From: Candidatus Rokuibacteriota bacterium
GTDB taxonomy: Bacteria; Methylomirabilota; Methylomirabilia; Rokubacteriales; CSP1-6
Length of the DNA: 35,587 nucleotides
Direction of reading: 5' to 3'
Assembly (NCBI GenBank): GCA_003220595.1
Contig: QHSZ01000017.1
Location: 1-35,587, forward strand
Shown here one piece after another: positions 13,889 to 22,064 of the stretch. Under the pieces are notes generated by a model. It was not told where the DNA came from. It did not search any database and saw only the letters and a list, made by a program, of their open reading frames with translations. Numbering within the stretch: position 1 is the first letter of the stretch; the number at the start of each line of letters is the position of its first letter. The position numbers and the translations under genes are program-made.

Positions 13889-15234
13889 AGCATCCCGTAC
13901 TCTTTGAGGCGGCGGTAAATGGTGCGGCGCGAGATGCCGAGCGCGTTCGCCGCTGCCTCCTTGTCGTCCTTGTAGTGTGCGAGCGCGCGGAGGATCAGAT
14001 CCTTCTCCACCTCGGCCAGCTGGGGGATCGTGCCGGTGCTCATCGGCGCCGGGGCCGCGTGCCCGCTCGCGAGGCTCGGGAGGTCGGCGAGCGTGATCTG
14101 CTCCTTCGCGCCCATCGCGTACGCGCGCTCCATGAGGTTCTCGAGCTCGCGCACGTTGCCGGGGAAGTCGTAGGCTTGGAGGGCCGCGAGGGCGTCGGGC
14201 GTGATGCCCCGGAGATCGCGCCGGAAGCGTCGGTTGAAGCGGCGGATGAAGTAGTTGGCGAGCGCGACGACGTCGTCGCGCCGCGCCCGGAGCGGCGGCA
14301 GGTTGATCCTGACCACGTTCAGCCGGTAATAGAGATCCTGGCGGAACTTCTCCTCGGCGATCACGCGATCGAGGTCGCGATTCGTGGCGGCGATCACGCG
14401 AACGTCCACCGTGTACGCCTTGGTCGAGCCCACGGGCCGCACCTGCATCTCCTGGAGGACCCGCAGGAGCTTGACCTGAAGGGCGGGCGAGAGCTCCGCG
14501 ATCTCGTCGAGGAAGAGGGTCCCATCGTTGGCGCCGCGGAAGAGCCCAAGCGTATCGGAGACCGCGCCCGAGAACGCGCCGCGGACGTGGCCGAAGAACT
14601 CGGACTCGAGGAGGTCCGAGGGGATCGCGCTGCAGTTCACCGGGATGAAGGGGCCCTTGGCCCGCGGGGACAGGCGGTGGATCGCCGCGGCGACGAGCTC
14701 TTTGCCCGTGCCGCTCTCACCCTCGATGAGCACGGGCGAGCCGGTCCCCGCCACCTTGCCGATGATCTCCTTCACGCGCTGCATCGGCACGGAGTTGCCG
14801 ACGAGCTCCGTGACCGTGAGCTCCTCGCCCAGGCGCTCCCGCAGCGTGTGCACCTCGCCGCGGAGGAAGCGCCGCTCCATCATCCGCGCCATGAGGTGGC
14901 GGAGCTCGTCGAGGATCAGCGGCTTCGAGAGGTAGTCGTACGCCCCCTCCTTGAGGGCCTCGACGGCGGAGGCGATCGTCGGGTAGCCCGTCATCATGAC
15001 GATCTCGATGGACTCGTCCTGGCGCTTGACCTCCTTGAGGAGCTCGAGACCGCTCATCTCAGGCATGCGAATGTCGGTGATGACGGCGTCGAACATCTCG
15101 GCCCGGACCGCTTCGACCGCCTCGGTGCCGCTCGAAGCGCACTTCACGGAATAACCCCACTGTGTGAGCGCCTCCTGCAGCAAGCGCAGGATCGAGGGCT
15201 CGTCGTCCACCACCAGGATCTTCGCCGTCTCCAT
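13885..15234 (-). CDS. NtrC-family sigma-54-dependent response regulator
   Basis: A 449-residue three-domain activator. The receiver (1-120) has D10/D11, the phospho-acceptor D54 (V-I-T-D-I-R-M-P), T82 and K104. The AAA+ domain (~140-375) has Walker A G-E-S-G-T-G-K-E (172-179), Walker B L-F-L-D-E-I (D243, E244) and R-Q-D-L-Y-Y-R-L-N-V. The loop that touches sigma-54 reads G-A-F-S-G-A (219-224), not the usual GAFTGA. The C-terminus is a Fis-type helix-turn-helix (A-A-N-A-L-G-I-S-R-R-T-I-Y-R-R-L). Phosphorylation should drive ring assembly and open-complex formation. No histidine kinase lies in the window, so it is an orphan here. It is co-translated with the DUF2142-like gene. ATG at 15234 is chosen as the start of the receiver; no strong ribosome site precedes it. 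Confidence 0.93.
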   Translation of the reverse strand: METAKILVVDDEPSILRLLQEALTQWGYSVKCASSGTEAVEAVRAEMFDAVITDIRMPEMSGLELLKEVKRQDESIEIVMMTGYPTIASAVEALKEGAYDYLSKPLILDELRHLMARMMERRFLRGEVHTLRERLGEELTVTELVGNSVPMQRVKEIIGKVAGTGSPVLIEGESGTGKELVAAAIHRLSPRAKGPFIPVNCSAIPSDLLESEFFGHVRGAFSGAVSDTLGLFRGANDGTLFLDEIAELSPALQVKLLRVLQEMQVRPVGSTKAYTVDVRVIAATNRDLDRVIAEEKFRQDLYYRLNVVRINLPPLRARRDDVVALANYFIRRFNRRFRRDLRGITPDALAALQAYDFPGNVRELENLMERAYAMGAKEQITLADLPSLASGHAAPAPMSTGTIPQLAEVEKDLILRALAHYKDDKEAAANALGISRRTIYRRLKEYGML

Positions 15235-15260
15235 GGGTGTCAGAGACTCTATCAAACTGG

Positions 15261-15273
15261 TGTCAAAGTGACA
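15261..15273. promoter_or_regulatory. Palindrome TGTCA-AAG-TGACA in the divergent regulator/trxA promoter region
   Basis: A perfect 5+3+5 inverted repeat lies in the 130-bp gap between the response regulator (minus) and thioredoxin (plus). A further TGTCA half-site is at 15238-15242, 23 bp away. On the minus strand the dyad contains TTGACA, an ideal -35 sequence, but no good -10 follows at 16-18 bp. An operator for a dimeric regulator is plausible. Confidence 0.35.
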
Positions 15274-15364
15274 AGCTAATCCGTTGGCTCGGTCCCCGGG
15301 GGCCTTGCTTCGACGACGACGCCATGTTAGCGTCGACGTTGACTTTTTAACGAGGAGATCGCTC

Positions 15365-15694
15365 ATGTCTGACGCCGCAACCGTCCACCTCAACGAGCAG
15401 AGCTTCGACGAGACCCTCAATCGGCAGCACGGCCTCATGATGGTGGACTTCTGGGCCGAGTGGTGCGGACCCTGCCGAGCGATCTCACCTGTGCTCGAGG
15501 AGCTGGCGCGCGAGTCCGGCGGCAAGGTCACGCTCGCCAAAGTCAACGTGGACGAGAACCCCGGGCTCGCCGCCCGTTACGGGATCCGGTCGATCCCGAC
15601 GGTCCTGTTCGTCAAACAGGGGAAGGTCGCCGACCAGGTCATCGGCGCCGTGCCCCGGGCCAAGATCAAAGAGAAGCTGGACGCTCTCGCCTGA
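15365..15694 (+). CDS. trxA: Thioredoxin
   Basis: A 109-residue thioredoxin with the redox site W-C-G-P-C (Cys34, Cys37), the preceding D-F-W-A-E strand, the buried V-D-E-N-P segment and the cis-proline at S-I-P-T (Pro78). It reduces protein disulfides in the cytoplasm using electrons from thioredoxin reductase, which is not in this window. There is no signal peptide or membrane anchor, so this is the cytosolic form. The ATG at 15365 is preceded by GAGGAG at 15352-15357 with 7-nt spacing, one of the best ribosome sites in the window, which fixes the start. The trpE frame begins within about 20 bp of its stop, so read-through into the trp/thi operon is likely. Confidence 0.95.
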   Translation: MSDAATVHLNEQSFDETLNRQHGLMMVDFWAEWCGPCRAISPVLEELARESGGKVTLAKVNVDENPGLAARYGIRSIPTVLFVKQGKVADQVIGAVPRAKIKEKLDALA

Positions 15695-15714
15695 GGCAGC
15701 CGGGCGGGGATCGC

Positions 15715-17250
15715 ATCAGTACCTCGGGCATAGGCATCCCGTCTCTCTCTCCGACCCGTGACGAGTTCAGGTCTCTCGCGGCGCGAGGGAACCTTGTCCC
15801 GGTCTTCGCCGAGCTCCCGGCCGACCTCGACACGCCGCTCTCGGCCTACCTGAGGCTCAGGCCTGGTCCCTACGCGTTCCTGCTCGAGTCGGTCGAGGGC
15901 GGCGAGGTCTGGGCGCGCTACTCCTTCCTGGGGGCCGACCCGCTCATGGTCCTGACGGCGAAGAACGGCCACCTCACGCTGCGGCGCGGGACGCGGACGG
16001 AGCGTCTGCCCGACGGCAACCCCCTCGAGGCGGTGCGCGAGCTCCTGCGGCAGTTCCAGCCGGTGACGGTGCCGGGTCTGCCACGGTTCCAGGGTGGCGC
16101 GGTCGGCTATCTCGCCTACGACATGGTCCACCACATGGAGCGGCTGCCAAGGACGACCGCGGACGACCAGGCACTTCCCGACGCCGTGTTCCTGTTCACC
16201 GACACGCTGCTCGTCTTCGACAACCTGCGCCACCGGCTGCTCGTGATCGCGAACGCGGTGATCGACCGGCTCGACCCGGCGGCGCTCGACCGCGCCTACG
16301 ACCGCGCGGCCGTGCGCATCGGCATGACGCTCGCCAAGCTCGCGCGCCCCGCCCGCACACCGGCACCGCTGACGCTGCCCTCGCATGCCCCCCTGCTCGC
16401 CCAGGGCGAGGAGGGCTTCACCTCGACGATGAGCGAGCAGGACTTCACCGACGCCGTCCGCCGCGCCAAGGAGTTCATCGCCGCCGGCGATGCCTATCAG
16501 GTCGTGCTGTCGCGACGGCTCGATTGCCAGCTGACGGCCGACCCGTTCACGGTGTACCGGGCGCTCCGGACGATCAACCCGTCGCCGTACCTGTTCTTCC
16601 TCCGGCTCGGCAAGACGACGCTCGTGGGCTCCTCGCCCGAGGTGCTCGTCAGGCTCGAGGGTGACCGGGTCGACCTCCGGCCCATCGCGGGCACGCACCC
16701 GCGCGGAGGAACCGAGGCGCAGGACCGCGAGATCGAGACCCGGCTCCGCCACGACCCGAAGGAGCGCGCCGAGCACGTCATGCTCGTGGATCTCGGGCGC
16801 AATGACGTCGGGCGCGTGGCCGAGCTCGGCTCGGTCAAGGTGACGGAGTTCATGGCGATCGAGCGGTACTCCCACGTGATGCACCTCGTGAGCCACGTGA
16901 CGGGCCAGCGTCGGGCGGGCACGGACGCGCTCGACGTGCTCCAGGCGTGCTTTCCCGCCGGAACGCTCACCGGCGCGCCGAAGATCCGTGCGATGGAGAT
17001 CATCGACGAGCTCGAGCCCACCCAGCGCGGGCCCTACGGCGGCGCCGTGGGCTACGTCTCGTACTCGGGCAACCTCGACTCGTGCATCACGATCCGCACG
17101 GTCGTCTGCGACGGCACCCGGGCCTCGGTGCAGGTCGGCGCGGGGATCGTCGCCGACTCCGACCCGAAGACCGAGTGGCTCGAGACGCGCTCGAAGGCCC
17201 AGGGGATGCTGCTGGCGCTTCGGATCGCGGCGGGGAGCCCGGGGCGATGA
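15715..17250 (+). CDS. trpE: Anthranilate synthase component I
   Basis: About 511 residues. It converts chorismate plus ammonia (from TrpG) to anthranilate, the first step of tryptophan synthesis. The N-terminal domain carries the usual [15 protein letters not shown] segment. The catalytic domain has [21 protein letters not shown] (Ala marks TrpE; PabB has Lys there), D-L-G-R-N-D-V-G-R, and [11 protein letters not shown]. It ends in ATGA overlapping trpG. The start is odd: after the trxA stop no ATG, GTG or TTG is found in frame before the conserved N-terminus. I placed it at ATC 15715, which follows a GGGCGGGGA stretch; CTG 15691 is another option, and the nearest upstream ATG (15460) lies inside trxA. 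A start-codon error or non-canonical initiation is possible. Confidence 0.9.
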   Translation: MSTSGIGIPSLSPTRDEFRSLAARGNLVPVFAELPADLDTPLSAYLRLRPGPYAFLLESVEGGEVWARYSFLGADPLMVLTAKNGHLTLRRGTRTERLPDGNPLEAVRELLRQFQPVTVPGLPRFQGGAVGYLAYDMVHHMERLPRTTADDQALPDAVFLFTDTLLVFDNLRHRLLVIANAVIDRLDPAALDRAYDRAAVRIGMTLAKLARPARTPAPLTLPSHAPLLAQGEEGFTSTMSEQDFTDAVRRAKEFIAAGDAYQVVLSRRLDCQLTADPFTVYRALRTINPSPYLFFLRLGKTTLVGSSPEVLVRLEGDRVDLRPIAGTHPRGGTEAQDREIETRLRHDPKERAEHVMLVDLGRNDVGRVAELGSVKVTEFMAIERYSHVMHLVSHVTGQRRAGTDALDVLQACFPAGTLTGAPKIRAMEIIDELEPTQRGPYGGAVGYVSYSGNLDSCITIRTVVCDGTRASVQVGAGIVADSDPKTEWLETRSKAQGMLLALRIAAGSPGR

Positions 17251-17819
17251 TCCTGGTCATCGACAACTACGACTCCTTCACCTACAACCTCGTCCAGTAC
17301 CTGGGCGAGCTCGGCGCCCGGCTCGAGGTGCTGCGCAACGACGCCGTTGACCTCTCGGGCATCCTCGCGCGGGCACCCGAGCGCGTTGTCGTCTCGCCGG
17401 GTCCCGGCAACCCCGACCAGGCGGGGATCTCCCTCGAGGTGATCCGGCGCCTCGGCCCTACCACGCCGATCCTCGGCGTCTGCCTCGGCCACCAGGCGAT
17501 CGGGCAGGCGTTCGGCGCCACCGTCGCGCGCGCGCAGACGCAGATGCACGGCAAGACCTCGGCGATCCGCCACGACGGCCGCGGCCTGTTCGCGGGGCTC
17601 TCGAACCCGTTCGTCGCGACGCGCTATCATTCCCTCGCGGTGCTACGCGACACCGTGCCCGACGACCTCGAGATCACGGCCACGGCCGAGGACGGCGAGA
17701 TCATGGGCCTGCGGCACCGGCGCTATCCCGTCGAGGGCGTGCAGTTCCACCCGGAGTCGGTCTTGACCGTCGAGGGCAAGCAGCTCCTCAAGAACTTCCT
17801 GACGCTCCCGGGGCCATGA
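17247..17819 (+). CDS. trpG: Anthranilate synthase component II / class I glutamine amidotransferase
   Basis: A 190-residue glutaminase subunit. The catalytic triad is visible: Cys79 in G-V-C-L-G-H, and His168 with Glu170 in V-Q-F-H-P-E-S. The oxyanion segment S-P-G-P-G-N-P is at 50-56, and the start [14 protein letters not shown] is classical. It hydrolyses glutamine and channels ammonia to TrpE. In many bacteria the same subunit serves PabB for folate synthesis, so an amphibolic role is possible. The ATG overlaps the trpE stop and its own stop overlaps thiL (both ATGA), supporting one coupled transcript. Confidence 0.95.
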   Translation: MILVIDNYDSFTYNLVQYLGELGARLEVLRNDAVDLSGILARAPERVVVSPGPGNPDQAGISLEVIRRLGPTTPILGVCLGHQAIGQAFGATVARAQTQMHGKTSAIRHDGRGLFAGLSNPFVATRYHSLAVLRDTVPDDLEITATAEDGEIMGLRHRRYPVEGVQFHPESVLTVEGKQLLKNFLTLPGP

Positions 17820-18832
17820 CACCCCGCGCCACCGAGCGCCGGCTCATCGAGACCATTCGCCGAGCTCCGGCAGGCGGCCCGGGGGTGCGAGTGGGCATCG
17901 GCGACGACTGCGCCGTGCTCGAGCCGGACGCGGGACGGCTCCTGCTTGCGACGACGGACCTCATGATCGAGGACGTCCACTTCCGCCGGCGCTGGGCCGC
18001 GCCCGGCGACGTCGGCTGGAAGTCGCTCGCGGTGAATCTGTCCGACATCGCGGCGATGGGCGGCCGGCCGCGCTGGGCGCTGATCGCCCTCGCGTGTCCG
18101 GCGGGCGTCGGCCTCGAGGACGCCGAGGAGTTCTATTCCGGCCTCCTGGCGCTGGCCAGCGAGCATGGCGTCGCGGTCGTGGGGGGCGACACCGCGGCGT
18201 CGCCGGCCGGCTGGCTCGTCAACGTGACGCTGCTCGGCGAGGCCGTCGCCGCGCCCCTGCTCCGCTCCACGGCGCGCGCCGGCGACGTCGTCGCCGTCAC
18301 CGGTGCGCTCGGCCGCTCGGCCGCCGGGCTCGCGCTCCTCGAGTCTCCGGCGGTGCCCGCGGGCCTTGCTCCGGCCGCCGGCGACGACGTGAGGGCCGCG
18401 CACCTGCGGCCCCGGCCGCGCGTGCGCGAGGGGCTATGGCTCGGCTCGGCGGGCGGCGTGACCGCCATGATCGACCTCTCCGACGGGCTCGCCACCGACC
18501 TCGGTCACGTCGCCGAGGAGAGCGGCGTCGGCGCCCGGATCGCCCTCGACCGGGTGCCGGTCGGCGAGGGCGCGCGCGCGGTGGCGGCGGCGCTCGGCCG
18601 CGACGCGCTCGCCTGGGCGACGGGCGGGGGTGAGGACTACGAGCTCCTGTTGACCTGTGAGCCGGGTGCCTTCCGGCGGCTCGCTGACGGGCTCGCCGCG
18701 GCGACGGGCACGCGGCTGACCGCGATCGGCGAGGTCGTGGTCGCGGCCGAGGGTGTGCGCTACACCGACGCCTCGGGCCGTGAGGTCGCGGTCACGCCCG
18801 GGTTCGAGCACTTCGTCACGGGACGCGCGTGA
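17816..18832 (+). CDS. thiL: Thiamine-monophosphate kinase
   Basis: A 338-residue member of the PurM/ThiL ATP-binding superfamily. It phosphorylates thiamine monophosphate to thiamine pyrophosphate, the last step of cofactor synthesis. Signatures include G-I-G-D-D-C-A-V at the N-terminus, [11 protein letters not shown], the metal and ATP site [22 protein letters not shown] and S-D-G-L-A-T-D-L, and the late G-G-G-E-D-Y-E-L-L. Length is normal. The ATG overlaps the trpG stop and the TGA overlaps the following GTG. Its place after trpEG has no obvious metabolic reason and is probably operon packing. Confidence 0.95.
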   Translation: MTPRATERRLIETIRRAPAGGPGVRVGIGDDCAVLEPDAGRLLLATTDLMIEDVHFRRRWAAPGDVGWKSLAVNLSDIAAMGGRPRWALIALACPAGVGLEDAEEFYSGLLALASEHGVAVVGGDTAASPAGWLVNVTLLGEAVAAPLLRSTARAGDVVAVTGALGRSAAGLALLESPAVPAGLAPAAGDDVRAAHLRPRPRVREGLWLGSAGGVTAMIDLSDGLATDLGHVAEESGVGARIALDRVPVGEGARAVAAALGRDALAWATGGGEDYELLLTCEPGAFRRLADGLAAATGTRLTAIGEVVVAAEGVRYTDASGREVAVTPGFEHFVTGRA

Positions 18833-20097
18833 ACGACGGGGTGCTCGTCAAGCTCCTGGGGCTCGTCCTGTTCGTCCTTTGCTCCGCCCTCCTCACGGGC
18901 GCGGAGGCGGCGTACTTCTCGCTCGGCCGCGCGCGGCTCAAGCGGGTGGCCGACGCGGGGGCCGGCGCGGTGAAGCCGCTGATCGAGCGGCCCCACGACC
19001 TCCTCGTCACGCTGCTCGTCGGCATCACCGTGATCAACATCGCGGCCGCCGCGCTCGCCGCGCTGATCGCCGACGCGCTCTTCGGCCATCAGTGGGCGCT
19101 CCCCGTCCAGATGCTCGGGACGATTCTGATCCTGACGACCTTCGGCGAAGTGCTCCCGATGACGCTCGCGGTCAAGTACCCGGAGCGGTTCCTCACGCTC
19201 GCTCACCGCCCCGTCGGCTGGCTCGGACGGCTCCTCACGCCCGTGCGAGCGCTCCTGGGGGCGCTCAGCGAGCTGACGGTCCGGCTGATCGGCAGCGAGC
19301 GGCAGGGCCAGCCGGAGCTCTCCGAGGAGGAGCTGCGCACGCTCGTGGACGTGGGCGCGAGCGAGGGTGTCGTGGAGCGCGAGGAGCGCGAAATGATCCA
19401 CAAGGTCTTCGAGCTCGAGGGCACGCTCGTACGCTCGCTCATGGTCCCGCGGCCCGATATGTTCTGCCTCGACGTCGTGACACCGACGGACAAGATCCTG
19501 CCCGCACTGCGCGAACATCTCCACTCCCGCGTGCCCGTGTACGAGGGCTCGATCGACGTGATCGTGGGGGTCCTCTACACGAAGGACCTCCTGCCGTACG
19601 TCGGCGGCCTCCCGGCCGCCTTCGATCTCCGCGCCCATCTCCACCCACCCTACTTCGTGCCCGAGTCCAAGCGCGCCGACGCCCTCCTCCAGGAGTTCCA
19701 GGCCAAGAAGCTCCAGCTCGCCATCGTCGTGGACGAGTACGGCGGGACGGCGGGCCTGGTCACGCTCGAGGACCTCCTCGAGGAGCTGGTGGGAGAGATC
19801 GCGGACGAGTTCGACGAGCCCGAGCGGCTCATCCAGCGGGTGAACGCGACGACCTTCCGCGTCTCCGGCAAGCTGCCGATCGACGAGCTCAACGCCGTGA
19901 CCGGGCTCAACATCTCGAGCGAGTCGTACGACACGGTCGGCGGCTGGGTCCTGGATCTCTTCGGGCGCGTGCCCCGGCGCGCCGAGCGGAAGCAGACGCC
20001 CGAGCTGGTCGTGACCGTCGAGAAGGTCGAGCGCACCCGCATCGTGGAGGTGCTCGTCGCCCTCCAGAAGCCCGCGTCGGGTGAGGTGGCCGCGTGA
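18829..20097 (+). CDS. HlyC/CorC (CNNM) family transporter-like protein, first of a tandem pair
   Basis: A 422-residue protein with three to four N-terminal membrane segments (DUF21/CNNM, to ~180), a pair of CBS domains (~200-330; [23 protein letters not shown]) and a C-terminal CorC_HlyC domain. Relatives are magnesium/cobalt efflux or sensing proteins, with CBS domains binding nucleotides. The membrane motifs vary: the usual G-N-x-L-V-N reads G-I-T-V-I-N (Asn70 kept), and the usual G-E-I-x-P-K reads G-E-V-L-P-M (Met111 replaces Lys). GTG at 18829 overlaps the thiL stop and the gene overlaps its paralogue (both GTGA). Ion specificity cannot be told. Confidence 0.85.
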   Translation: MNDGVLVKLLGLVLFVLCSALLTGAEAAYFSLGRARLKRVADAGAGAVKPLIERPHDLLVTLLVGITVINIAAAALAALIADALFGHQWALPVQMLGTILILTTFGEVLPMTLAVKYPERFLTLAHRPVGWLGRLLTPVRALLGALSELTVRLIGSERQGQPELSEEELRTLVDVGASEGVVEREEREMIHKVFELEGTLVRSLMVPRPDMFCLDVVTPTDKILPALREHLHSRVPVYEGSIDVIVGVLYTKDLLPYVGGLPAAFDLRAHLHPPYFVPESKRADALLQEFQAKKLQLAIVVDEYGGTAGLVTLEDLLEELVGEIADEFDEPERLIQRVNATTFRVSGKLPIDELNAVTGLNISSESYDTVGGWVLDLFGRVPRRAERKQTPELVVTVEKVERTRIVEVLVALQKPASGEVAA

Positions 20098-21344
20098 CGC
20101 CCATGCTCTGGCTCGCCGCGCTCTGCCTGCTCGGGACGATGTTCTTCTCCGCCGCCGAGATGGCCTTTATCGCTGCGAACCGGCACCGGCTCCGCCACCT
20201 CGCCGCGGAGGGGAGCCGGACCGCGGCGCTCTACCTCGAGGCCTTCCGCCAGCCGGAGCGCGTGCTCTCCACCGCGATGATCGGCGTGACGGTCGCGCAC
20301 ATCGTCGCCGCTTCGGCCGCCACGTGGAGCCTCCTGCCCGTCCTCGGGGGGCTCGCGCCGCTGGTCGTGACGGTCTCGCTCACGCCCGTGATGCTGGTCT
20401 TCGGCGAGATCATCCCGAAGGCGGTCGCGCGGGAGTGGGCGACGACCCTGATCCTCCGCCTCTACTGGCCGCTCACCTGGGCGGCCGCTGCGCTCCTGCC
20501 CTTCGTCGCCTTCGCCAACCTGGCCGTCCGCTCCGTGCTGCGCGTCTTCGGCGCGCGCGAGCCGGACGTGCGCGCGTTCGTCTCGCGCGAGGAGCTGAAG
20601 GCGCTGCTCCAGATGGAGCCGGGCGAGGCCGCCGTGACGACCCAGGAGGCGGAGCTGATCGACAACATCTTCGACCTCGGCGACACGACGGTCCGCGAGG
20701 TCATGGTGCCGCTCGTCGAGGTCGCGATGCTCCCCGAGACCGCCTCGCCGTGGGAGGCGATCACGCTCATCCGCGAGCGCGGCTTCTCGCGCATCCCGAT
20801 CTACCGGCAGCGGGAGACCAGCGTCGTGGGCATCGTCGCGGCGATGGATCTCCTCAGCCGGGGCGCGCAGGTGACGACGCTGGCGGAGCTCGGGCGCCCG
20901 CCGTATTATGTGCCGGAGACGAAGCGGATCGACGACCTCCTACGCGAGATGCAGCGCGCGCGGACCCACATGGCGGTGGTCGTGGACGAGTACGGCGGGT
21001 CCACCGGCGTCGTGACCCTCGAGGACATCCTCGAGCAGATCGTCGGCGAGATCCGGAACGAGCACGACCGGACCCCCGCCGCGGTGGAGCGGCTGCCCGA
21101 CGGGAGCTACCTCGTGGCCGCGCGCGCGAACGTGGACGAGCTGAACGAGGCGCTCGACTGGTCCCTGCCGAAGCAGGACTACGAGACGGTCGCCGGGCTC
21201 GTGCTGGCGACGCTCCACCGGATCCCGCGCGTCGGCGAGGAGTTCCAGATCCCTGGCTACACGATCACGGTGCTCGAGGCCGACGCACGGCACGTCACCG
21301 CGGTGAAGATCGTCCCGATCCCGACGACCAAAGGAGGTTCCTGA
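20094..21344 (+). CDS. HlyC/CorC (CNNM) family transporter-like protein, second of a tandem pair
   Basis: A 416-residue paralogue of the preceding gene with the same order: DUF21 membrane region ([11 protein letters not shown]), two CBS domains (~200-330; [23 protein letters not shown]) and a C-terminal CorC_HlyC domain. Here F-G-E-I-I-P-K is intact (Lys109), but the G-N-x-L-V-N position reads G-V-T-V-A-H (His69). The two proteins are clearly related but well diverged, so the duplication is old. Divalent-cation efflux or homeostasis is the likely role. GTG at 20094 overlaps the upstream stop; an ATG three codons later (20103) is an alternative. Its last codons encode the ribosome site of the next gene. 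Confidence 0.85.
   Translation: MTPMLWLAALCLLGTMFFSAAEMAFIAANRHRLRHLAAEGSRTAALYLEAFRQPERVLSTAMIGVTVAHIVAASAATWSLLPVLGGLAPLVVTVSLTPVMLVFGEIIPKAVAREWATTLILRLYWPLTWAAAALLPFVAFANLAVRSVLRVFGAREPDVRAFVSREELKALLQMEPGEAAVTTQEAELIDNIFDLGDTTVREVMVPLVEVAMLPETASPWEAITLIRERGFSRIPIYRQRETSVVGIVAAMDLLSRGAQVTTLAELGRPPYYVPETKRIDDLLREMQRARTHMAVVVDEYGGSTGVVTLEDILEQIVGEIRNEHDRTPAAVERLPDGSYLVAARANVDELNEALDWSLPKQDYETVAGLVLATLHRIPRVGEEFQIPGYTITVLEADARHVTAVKIVPIPTTKGGS
21330..21337 (+). promoter_or_regulatory. Strong Shine-Dalgarno (AAAGGAGG) for the dienelactone hydrolase gene
   Basis: A near-perfect anti-16S match sits 9 nt before the ATG at 21347 and inside the end of the previous gene. Among genes in this operon that otherwise rely on overlap coupling, this one seems to be initiated independently and strongly. 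Confidence 0.75.
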
Positions 21345-21346
21345 GC

Positions 21347-22021
21347 ATGGCTGGCACCATGGTGGAGTTCCCGTCCAACGGCGGGAAGACGTCCGGTTAC
21401 CTGGCGACGCCCGCGTCCGGCAAGGGCGCCGGCATCATCGTCATCCAGGAGTGGTGGGGCCTCGTCGGCCACATCAAGAAGGTGTGCGATCGGTTCGCGG
21501 CCGAGGGCTTCACGGCGCTCGCGCCCGACATGTACCACGGCAAGACCGCGAGCGAGCCCGACGGCGCGGGCAAGCTCTTCATGGCGCTCAACATCGCGCA
21601 GGCCGAGAAGGATCTGCGCGGCGCCGCGACCTACCTGCTGGGCCGCTCGTCCACGAAGAAGCTCGGCGCCGTCGGCTTCTGCATGGGCGGCCAGCTCGCC
21701 CTGTTCGCGGCGACCCTGAACCCTTCGGTCGGCGCCTGCGTCAATTTCTACGGCATCCATCCGAACGTCAAGCCGGACTACGGGAAGCTCTCCGGCCCGG
21801 TGCTCGGGCTCTTCGCCGAGAAGGATGGCTTCGTGACCCCGCAGGTGGCCAAGGACACGGACGCGGCGATCAAGAAGGCCGGCAAGCAGTCGGAGATCCA
21901 CATCTATCCGGGCGCGGACCACGGCTTCTTCAACGACGAGCGGCCCGACGTCTACGACAAGACGGCCGCCGCCGACGCCTGGCACCGCACCCTGGCCTGC
22001 TTCCGCCAGCACCTGAAGTAG
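21347..22021 (+). CDS. Dienelactone hydrolase family protein
   Basis: A 224-residue alpha/beta hydrolase of the dienelactone hydrolase family. The catalytic triad is recognisable: Cys112 in G-F-C-M-G-G, Asp160 in E-K-D-G-F-V and His192 in G-A-D-H-G-F-F-N. Glu35 in I-Q-E-W-W-G-L matches the residue that activates the cysteine in classical dienelactone hydrolase. That enzyme opens 4-carboxymethylenebutenolide in chlorocatechol breakdown, but no aromatic pathway genes are nearby, and most genomic homologues are general carboxylesterases. It has its own strong ribosome site and is last in the plus-strand run, followed by a hairpin. Cytoplasmic, without a signal peptide. Confidence 0.9.
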   Translation: MAGTMVEFPSNGGKTSGYLATPASGKGAGIIVIQEWWGLVGHIKKVCDRFAAEGFTALAPDMYHGKTASEPDGAGKLFMALNIAQAEKDLRGAATYLLGRSSTKKLGAVGFCMGGQLALFAATLNPSVGACVNFYGIHPNVKPDYGKLSGPVLGLFAEKDGFVTPQVAKDTDAAIKKAGKQSEIHIYPGADHGFFNDERPDVYDKTAAADAWHRTLACFRQHLK

Positions 22022-22029
22022 CAGGGACC

Positions 22030-22053
22030 CCGGGAGCGCTCGTCGTCTCCCGG
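22030..22053. terminator. Bidirectional hairpin between convergent genes
   Basis: CCGGGAG (22030-22036) and CTCCCGG (22047-22053) form a perfect 7-bp GC-rich stem with a 10-nt loop, midway in the 43-bp gap between the hydrolase (plus) and the GT-C gene (minus). There is no U-tract, but position and stem strength suit a terminator shared by both strands. Confidence 0.5.
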
Positions 22054-22064
22054 CCGTGCGCCGC

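Noticed and set aside
13975-15279. 434-codon plus-strand frame opposite the response regulator
   Set aside because: Composition is typical of an antisense shadow, and the minus strand encodes a complete NtrC-type protein.
15284-15330. Possible sigma-54 -24/-12 promoter before trxA
   Set aside because: TGGCT and nearby GG/GC pairs do not fit the required GG-N10-GC spacing.
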